The notes beneath the pieces are model-generated. The model was not told where the DNA came from, made no database searches, and saw only the letters and a list, made by a program, of their open reading frames with translations. A program made the position numbers and the translations under genes. From Volvariella volvacea V23 (Eukaryota > Basidiomycota > Agaricomycetes > Agaricales > Pluteaceae), in NCBI GenBank assembly GCA_000349905.1, contig KB722755.1, forward strand, positions 430,542 to 494,541: a DNA stretch of 64,000 bases. The letters run 5' to 3'. Below, piece by piece: positions 57,471 through 64,000 of the stretch; the first letter of the stretch is position 1, and each line of letters begins with the position of its first letter.

Positions 57471-58537
57471 TCAGGTTCTTGTCGAAGCAGCATGAAATCG
57501 CTTTTTATACCAGTCTTCTTTCGAACTGGGGATAATGGCCATCCACAGGAAGAAAGCGAGAAGGTTTATTGGGACAAACAGGGCGAGGAAGGCCATCCAG
57601 ATCACAATATCCTGTTTCGGGCCAATAGCGCCCAAAAGGACGCCTAAGAAAGGTATCAGCATTTTCTCTATGTCTCTGTCCCGAGTTCCACTAAGGTCAA
57701 CCTACCGAGAGCGAAGACAGCACCAGACACTGCCACTGAAAGTAAAGGATAGCAAAGGACCCACATTGTCACGAGGACTCGTGACCTGCTTATGCATAAG
57801 TTCTAGATGGAATGAATATTGTATCAATGCTGGGACAGCCGGAAGAGGATGAATGATGTTCACGTACGGAACAAAACCAATCCGCTGGTATGTGAGTGAG
57901 GACGAACTGGATGGCTGCTCCGCTGAGGATACTGCCAATAGTGATTGCGAAGGATGCGAGAATGAGCATGTATGATGCATTGGCTGTATAATCCACAAAA
58001 TCTAGCTTCGGGGGTGTCGTAGTGAGAAATACGGCTGTGGTCGCCAGAAGCAAGCCTCCCTGTTGCACGTAGAAGAGGTCATGAGAAGTGCAGAATTGAG
58101 GGGAGCGGTATGCTATAACGTACCACAATATTCTGATTCGCTAGCCTCTCATTCAGCTTTTTCAAACACTCCTCCCATTCCTTTGTATGTTTCGGCTGCA
58201 CATGGAACCACACCTCATCCATGTTTGTTCTCCCATATGCAAGCAAGCATAAGCTATGGCGCACGAGAAAGAGAAAAATTCGCGACCAGATGGGTGTCTC
58301 TTTTGTTGGGCGAAAATCCCAACAAGGAGGGATCTCTGTGTTGTTCTGGAATGTGCAGTAATCGCAAGTGCAGTCCTCACGGGTTGGTCGAGAAGGTCGA
58401 CCTGGAAGGAGGTCCTGGGCTGGGACTGACTCTGTTGGCATGATGAGATGGTGAGTGGGGCCGGTAAGGGCGTGAAGAGCCGCACAAGCTAGTAAGAAAA
58501 ACCCCATGCGGTTTATGAGCTTTGGTAAAGGAAACAT
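57471..58537 (-). CDS. Multi-pass membrane protein of unknown function
   Basis: Four exons join in frame to 291 residues: 58537-58124, 58059-57868, 57802-57706, 57643-57471. The ATG at 58537 gives MFPLPKLINRMGFFLLACAA, a possible signal anchor. A luminal Cys pair follows (EDCTCDYCTFQNN), then EVWFHVQPKHTKEWEECLKK. Four further hydrophobic segments follow: LLLATTAVFLTTT, MLILASFAITIGSILSGAAI, MWVLCYPLLSVAVSGAVFAL and VIWMAFLALFVPINLLAFFLW. It ends in a basic tail (KKRFHAASTRT). This alternation resembles small fungal membrane proteins of unknown role that occur near F-box and GMC genes, but no family can be named. All introns are GT-AG. Confidence 0.75.
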
Positions 58538-59569
58538 GACCACACTGGATTGAACAGTACTGCAAAGTCATTGCGGGTGACAGGCCAGATTACGTGGACC
58601 CTTAGTGTTGGCACGCCTTAAGCGCCTCTCCTGATAAGAAAAGCACCCATGTCTCGCATTCAATTTGTGCTTTGAACCCATTCAAGGACAACTGGCAGGA
58701 AATCAGGCGATTTATAGCCTGATTTATGAGTCAAATGAGTCGCCCTCGCTCCGCTAGATGGTACAGCAATACGCACGACCAGCGCTAAACTTCTTTCCAT
58801 ACTTGTTTGTTTGCTTAGGCTAATCAACACGTGTGCAGCGAGGTGGGTTGTGATCAACAGAGGGACGCACCCTATTTTTTCTTTCACCACAGGGCCAAGA
58901 GGAACAAGGACAGATTCATGCTGGGTATACTGGTCTCATGCACCAAAGGAGCCGAAGAAGGTTCTTAATTTTCGCGCTGTCACTGCTGACAGAGGCAAAT
59001 GATCGCAGTCACGCAAGGACTTTGTAATTAAGTTTGGCCTTCAATCGATTTGAAAGGAGTTGCAAAGATGATGAATGAGCCAATAAGAGGGACATCCCAC
59101 ACGTCCTTGAGATCCATTAGTCACCACGCAGTTATGCTTTTATTGTGTTTTTCGTTACTCACCTCACCAATCTCCTTCTTTTGTTCTGCTCTTTCATATG
59201 CACTCCCCGTATACAACCTCCTTCATTGATACTCGAACCCTTGCAAGATCAGTGGTTAGTCCCCCGTCCTCTCTCCCTCTCGCGGGGCACAATCGAGCCC
59301 ATCACGATTTGATCCTGACACCAACCTACACCTTCACCCACGCTTTCAATGCACCTTGCCCTAAAGTTTTCCCTGACCCTCCCTAGGTCACAATGACAGC
59401 GCGGAGATTCATAGTCAACTGAATCCCTAACCGTAAAGTAATGGTGACCATGAAACCGTTTCTCCGAATCGGGGAGGCCGCAAGGCCATCCTAATTGAAC
59501 TAGCAAGATGCCTCAGGCGAGTTCACAAATGATCCAATGATCTATGATTCTCGGAAACGGTTAGCCCAC
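58538..59569. other. Intergenic
   Basis: About 1 kb without a convincing gene. The right boundary is where homology with 53.4 kb begins. Confidence 0.45.
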
Positions 59570-60350
59570 TAGTGTAGTAATGTGCGATGTATGCTCTGTA
59601 TATACGAGAGCAGGTGCATTTGAAAGATGTGTCGTAGAGAAGGGTGCTCACGGCATTACAGAGTCAAAGGCCGATCTTGGCAAAAACTCCCGTCACAAGC
59701 TACTTCGGACCCATGTCCAGATTCGGTGCACTTTGATCGAGATGACGCTCTCGGTCGCTGGTAGTTGTTAATATATACAACGAGTTGAAACAAATCCCAG
59801 TGTTGTGTTGCTGCAGGTTGAAGTCGGTAGGAGATTTAAGCGACACCTTGGAACGCCCGTCCTCGCAGCAAAACCAGGCCATCACCGGCACTGTTGGTAC
59901 TTCGTATCATATGACCCCCACTTCCGTTCCTTGTAATTTCGGAAAGTGGCCAAAGATGCGTTCTCGGATAAGATTCGGAAGGAAATACTACCCAAAAAGT
60001 CCTCTCAGATATCGGACGGAAAGCATTTAAGTGACAGTACTTATAGTATAATATATACGAAACCCTAAAATCCTAATATGACCTGGAAATGCCGATCAAG
60101 ATATGATGCCCTAAGCAGTCGCAGACACTCACATTCCGTTAATATGTTCACCGCGGGCATTGCATGAGGTGCCGATCATATGCCATCCCGAGTTCCCGCT
60201 TCAACTTCCATTCCCGTGTTGATGTAACAGCTATCGCCACCCAGATCCACACCAAAACCAGATGGGCCAACATCCTCACAATAGAACATGCCAAAACCGA
60301 TGCGAACTGGTCATGAGCCTCCAAACCCGGGCGGTCCCTTCTGACGTCCA
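59570..60350. repeat. Source-like copy of the 53.4-54.3 kb segment
   Basis: It includes the 3' end of the membrane-protein gene (60148 on) and ~570 bp beyond its stop. This copy is in the intact gene context, whereas the 53.4-54.3 kb copy holds only a gene fragment, so this one is the more likely donor. Confidence 0.65.
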
Positions 60351-61071
60351 CCAGTTTCCAAATATCCCCAACGCTGACGTTGAAGACCCATAGGAGTGCA
60401 CAGATATCGGCGAAAATGACGTGCGGTAGACGGAATAAGTGTTGATAGGCTTTCACATCCATTATGAAGGTGCTCCACCGAGATCTTGACCGTGGTTTTC
60501 TTCTACCTATGTTGTCAAAATCGGTAGCCCATGATGGTGTATATGTTAGTGTGCGGCGTCTTGATCTGGATCGGGAACGGCTGGAATTGGAACGACGTGG
60601 TCGTGACGTTGAACGAGCGCGTAAACGAACTCGACAAGCGTAAAAAGAGACGAGGAAGCCCCAGGTGGGATATATAAGAGCGTGAAGGCATGACAGGCAG
60701 GCCCCAACTATTGTTGAGTAGAAGACTATATCCTTGTGGCCGAGGTAGGAGGTGAATGCGAGGGCAATTGCGACGAAAACAGGCGACATCAGTGAGAGCG
60801 GTACAATGAGCTTTATACGTTTGATGGTATTGGTGAGAACGTCGTTGTAATTGATTGGTTCTGAAGCTGAGCTATCGGAGGAGGATTCTGACCTAGCGTC
60901 TTCATTTTCGGTGTAGGCGCTTCTGTGGTTACGATTGTAGGCACTGTCATTGTTGAGATATTCGTTGTAGCTGCTATCGAAATACGCATTGTAGAACGAA
61001 TTGTTGAGAGTAGAAGACGCTGCCGGCGATGATGCGTGCATAGTCGTTGAATCAAGTGTCGTGCTGGACAT
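60148..61071 (-). CDS. Multi-pass membrane protein with Ser/Arg-rich loop, distant relative of the CxxC array
   Basis: A single-exon gene of 307 residues. I chose the ATG at 61071 because the frame further upstream opens with GTG. The first ~75 residues are Ser/Asn/Tyr-rich and hydrophilic (STLNNSFYNAYFDSSYNEYL). Two helices follow (LIVPLSLMSPVFVAIALAFT and an aromatic pair around HALIYPTWGFLVSFYA), then a striking Arg/Ser loop (RPRRSNSSRSRSRSRRR). The third helix block YQHLFRLPHVIFADICALLW aligns with the array's LFEIPHIVIAYLDAVVW, and the last helix (MLAHLVLVWIWVAIAVTST) with its fourth. The N-terminal CxxC is absent. The RS loop suggests a cytosolic, phosphorylatable segment. Function is unknown. 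A 3' fragment of the gene is duplicated at 54.0-54.3 kb. Confidence 0.75.
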   Translation of the reverse strand: MSSTTLDSTTMHASSPAASSTLNNSFYNAYFDSSYNEYLNNDSAYNRNHRSAYTENEDARSESSSDSSASEPINYNDVLTNTIKRIKLIVPLSLMSPVFVAIALAFTSYLGHKDIVFYSTIVGACLSCLHALIYPTWGFLVSFYACRVRLRARSTSRPRRSNSSRSRSRSRRRTLTYTPSWATDFDNIGRRKPRSRSRWSTFIMDVKAYQHLFRLPHVIFADICALLWVFNVSVGDIWKLVDVRRDRPGLEAHDQFASVLACSIVRMLAHLVLVWIWVAIAVTSTREWKLKRELGMAYDRHLMQCPR

Positions 61072-62059
61072 TATCGTAAGAACATGAGATGACTCAGAGG
61101 AACGGAAATGGGTATATGTAGCAAATAGGAAAGAAGGGTGTTGGAGCACGATGACCTACCACGGATCCCCTTGTGCGCAACTCACATTGAATGCACCCCA
61201 GAAAGGTACGGCACCGTCAGCGCGGTAACGAAGGTCAGAGAGGTGATGAATCAGGAGGTCTAGTGCCGGTTTCCAAGCAAAAGCCAAGAATACGTTAAGG
61301 CTTGTCCCGGCGGCAAAAGTGAGGAGAATCTCTGCTCACTACATCAACCAGCAGGTGTACGGAGGTGTACGGTCTGGACGCCTCCTAGTTGGTGGTGGTG
61401 GAGCAGTTGAGAGAGGGAACACCATAGCCAGCCACTATTTACGTGTACTATTCTTATCGGAATTGCTCGCGGGAATCAAGGCTTTGAGGATCGCAGACAC
61501 ATTGTATCAACACATATGTATGATTAACTACTCATAACATTTCTGCTTCAAGCAATTGTATGGACGAGGCGTGCGTACAATACACTTCCTACACCCAGCT
61601 ACGCCTACGGATTGTTGTTAAAATCGACTTGGAGGTCCCTTCACCATGCGGAAATTTTAACATCCGGCCCGGTGCGCAGCCTTTTGCTACGCTTTCCTAT
61701 GCTTTCTCTAATTTTGGCTCACCTCCTGCGAATTATGACACCGCTGGCACAACTCCCTTTCCAAATCGGGATGTCCTCACGCACGCCGCATCAGCCCTTT
61801 GGCCGGCTCTGTTTCCATAAACGGAGCACCGGTTTCAACGTCGCCAAGAACGGGCTCTCAAGGCACTGTCAACGAACGACAATAGATCACGATAAGTCAC
61901 GAACGATGACGAGATGGCGATGAAGGGGAGGTGATATAAAAGAGGCCAGCTGGTTCGCTCGTTGGACTCGCTACCTTTCCCAATTGCCCCAACTCCCACC
62001 TGTCGTCCCTTCCGTGTCCCTTCTCTGTTTTGTCACCACTCTCGACGACCGGCACATCC
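61072..62059. other. Intergenic, 5' flank of the recombinase-like gene
   Basis: No gene recognised in 61072-61900. The right end carries the TATA element listed separately. Confidence 0.5.
61935..61942 (+). promoter_or_regulatory. TATA box of the recombinase-like gene
   Basis: TATAAAAG lies 118 bp upstream of the ATG at 62060, at the distance expected for a ~90-nt 5' UTR. Inferred from sequence match and position only. Confidence 0.5.
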
Positions 62060-63460
62060 ATGTCATCCTCTTCGTCGACGAGCAAGGCGACCAGGACGTC
62101 GTTCTTCGCCAAAAGAAGCGCCGCCTCGAAAGCCGATTCTGCCAAGGTGTTCGCCAGCCACGCGCCCAAGGTGGGCGCCAACAACCTCAAGAAACCCAAG
62201 ATCGCCAAGTCGACGGCGAGCCAACGTGATCGAGCCCTGGTAATTTGGGGAGAGTAAGTGTTTCCAGATCTCACCTTGTGTGCAGGGTATTGACATGTGT
62301 TTCTCTTCTCCAGTTATATGTGCGATGACCATCCAGGCGTCGACGCTGACCAAGTCTGGGTCGACTTGTGTCGTGGTGATGCGACTGCTATGCAGTACTG
62401 CATGTCCTTTCTCCAGGTCTACGTCTTGACCTCGGTACGCCAGCGTATCGTACTCGACGACAGAGAAGAGTTCGAGGAGAGAACGATCAAGTCGTCTCGG
62501 TCCCTCAATACCTTCTGGAAGTCGTTGATCGCCGCCGCTGATGCTGAGGTCTTGTTGCCTATGCGAGAGGACCCGAAGAACCACTGGATGACGCTAAAGC
62601 GTCCTACGAATATGCCAGGTCTGTCGATTTACTGGCTCATTTTCCCCTCTTGTTGAATATTATACATCTCTAGGTTCGTTGGATGAAGGGCCTGTCTCGC
62701 AGATCAGCCAGTGGATCTACAAGGAGGGCGCCGAGATCATGTCTCTTTCGACAGTCTCTGACTACACCAAGGTCGAGTTCACGGTCACAGATATCGGTCT
62801 TATCCTCAAGACTCTCTGGCTCTGTGCCGACCTCGTCGGCTTCCGTTCCCCTATCCAACGCATCATCTTCCACGCCCTCGTTCTTCTCTTCTCTTTCGGC
62901 TATCGTCAGGGCATGATCATCGGTATGAAATACCGCGAGGTCGTCGTAGCTTTGATCCGCGACGACAACGGTCGACCGAGGCTGGCTACGACGTTTACGA
63001 TCAACCGTAACAAGCTCCGAACTAACGCTCTAGAGCATTCGAAGGGCAAGAAGTTCCAATTCACCACTACTCTCCTACCTTACCCCCTCCTATGCTTGAC
63101 CCACCTCGTCTGCGTCGTCGGCATCCATTTCAACATCTTCAAGGCGGGATACACGTCTGTCGACGACATCTTCCAGCGCCCCAACCTCGAGCACGTCAAC
63201 TACGTACATCTGGAGTGGCATGATGACATCCTCGATCAAAAGATCTTCCCCATGTCCTACTCCTCCTTCACGCGTACTCTGCACCACGTCCTCCTCGTCG
63301 CTGGCTTCAGCACTGTCGCACGTGTCTACGCGTTTCGTCTCGGTGCCCTCATCGAGTACGACGGATCTTTAACGCAGGCCGTGCGCAACTTCGTGGCGAG
63401 TGTTACGGGACAACTAACCAACAAGGGATCTTGCAGGAGAAGAGTCACAATGCTGGGGTT
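62060..63460 (+). CDS. DUF3435-type tyrosine-recombinase-like protein, 3' end lost in gap
   Basis: DUF3435 proteins are tyrosine recombinases that move large fungal elements (Starship captains and Crypton-like relatives). Three exons join in frame: 62060-62253, 62314-62618 and 62674 into the gap at 63461. The N-terminus is Ser/Lys-rich; then MSFLQVYVLTSVRQRIVLDD precedes the core. DUF3435-like features are FSFGYRQGMIIGMKYREVVV (Arg244 in the place of the box-I Arg), a basic KxRTNxxExSKGKK strand, LLCLTHLVCVVGI, and RVYAFRLGALIEYDGSLTQA with Tyr385-x-x-Arg388, then VRNFVAS. The expected following His and the catalytic Tyr are not seen: after VAS the sequence diverges and the gap begins. Codons are strongly G/C-ending, unlike neighbouring genes. 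It is possibly a truncated or dead element. A FluG-like annotation is common for relatives. Confidence 0.65.
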
Positions 63461-63560
63461 NNNNNNNNNNNNNNNNNNNNNNNNNNNNNNNNNNNNNNNN
63501 NNNNNNNNNNNNNNNNNNNNNNNNNNNNNNNNNNNNNNNNNNNNNNNNNNNNNNNNNNNN
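63461..63560. other. Assembly gap (100 N)
   Basis: 100 Ns at the 3' end of the recombinase-like gene. Confidence 0.99.
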
Positions 63561-64000
63561 ATTATGAGTAACTGCCCAAGGTGTCTAGGAACACTTGAAG
63601 TATAACCTAAGGGTTAACCGTTCTAGGCGCTTAAGACTTGGCTAGCGCTTAAAGTATAAGGGCGTCTATGAGACAGCCACTAGGTAGTAGCAACTTAGTA
63701 TATCTAAGGCTTATAACCAGTGCTTAGAATACAAGAGCGTGAAGACATTTAGGAGTGTTACTACTAGGGCATATAGTGTAACCTAGAAGGTGGTAACCAC
63801 TTATAATGTCCAAGGTAAGGTTGTTACTTGTGTTATAAAGACAACCCAGCTTAACGATGAGCGCTAAGAAGGCGTGAGGTGATAAGAAGGAAAGAGTAAT
63901 CGGATGTTGATGATATAATTATGCAACAAACATGACCAAACATGGAAAACCGTGACAGCGAGCTATACCACGAAGGTCTTCGAGAACAACTATCAGACGG
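63561..64000. repeat. TAA/TTA-rich repeat-like sequence
   Basis: The DNA right of the gap is dense in TAA, TTA, CTTA and AAGG words, has stops in all frames and a composition quite unlike the recombinase gene on the other side of the gap. It resembles a mutated or terminal part of a mobile element. No LTR, TIR or domain could be identified. Confidence 0.35.

Overview
The window is nuclear DNA of a filamentous basidiomycete, most likely an Agaricomycete. The grounds are genes split by many 50-70 nt GT-AG introns, large families of F-box/LRR-like proteins, GMC oxidoreductases, and a DUF3435-type recombinase gene. The species cannot be fixed from the sequence. No tRNA, rRNA, CRISPR or prokaryotic feature was recognised. 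Three 100-N assembly gaps are present (13163, 36583, 63461).

Conserved single-copy genes form islands: the 5' end of the SAICAR synthetase gene (ADE1, 1-350, minus), a 15-exon MFS transporter (728-3571, minus), a flavin-reductase-like protein (4412-5191, plus), the spliceosomal cyclophilin CWC27 (24576-26937, plus, 13 exons) and the tail-anchored ER ubiquitin-conjugating enzyme UBC6 (28973-31707, plus, 8 exons). A decayed Mis12/Mtw1 kinetochore gene copy lies at 12276-12975.

Between these islands is a gene-family nursery. Ten members of one F-box-like family lie between 6.9 and 46.1 kb on both strands. Three are intact (6991, 8953, 39725) and seven are broken by stops, frameshifts, truncation or, in one case, a transposon. 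Three further F-box genes or pseudogenes of the common 'LPPEL' type (13.8, 38.2-39.5 and 46.9 kb) and a ruined copy of the last (49.3 kb) accompany them. One pseudogene (35591-37683) is split by a 496-nt CACTA-like MITE with terminal inverted repeats and a 3-bp target duplication; excising it restores the reading frame.

From 41.9 to 61.1 kb come small membrane proteins and redox enzymes. Three tandem four-helix proteins share an N-terminal CxxC. A decaying alcohol-oxidase-type GMC gene (50580-53336) and an intact 14-exon GMC gene (54502-57053) follow, then two more multi-helix proteins (57471-58537; 60148-61071). The last of these, with its 3' flank, is partly duplicated at 53.4-54.3 kb. The right edge holds a GC-biased three-exon DUF3435 tyrosine-recombinase-like gene (62060 into a gap) and, beyond the gap, TAA-rich repeat-like DNA. 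Overall the layout is housekeeping genes embedded in a fast-turnover accessory region shaped by tandem duplication, decay and mobile elements.
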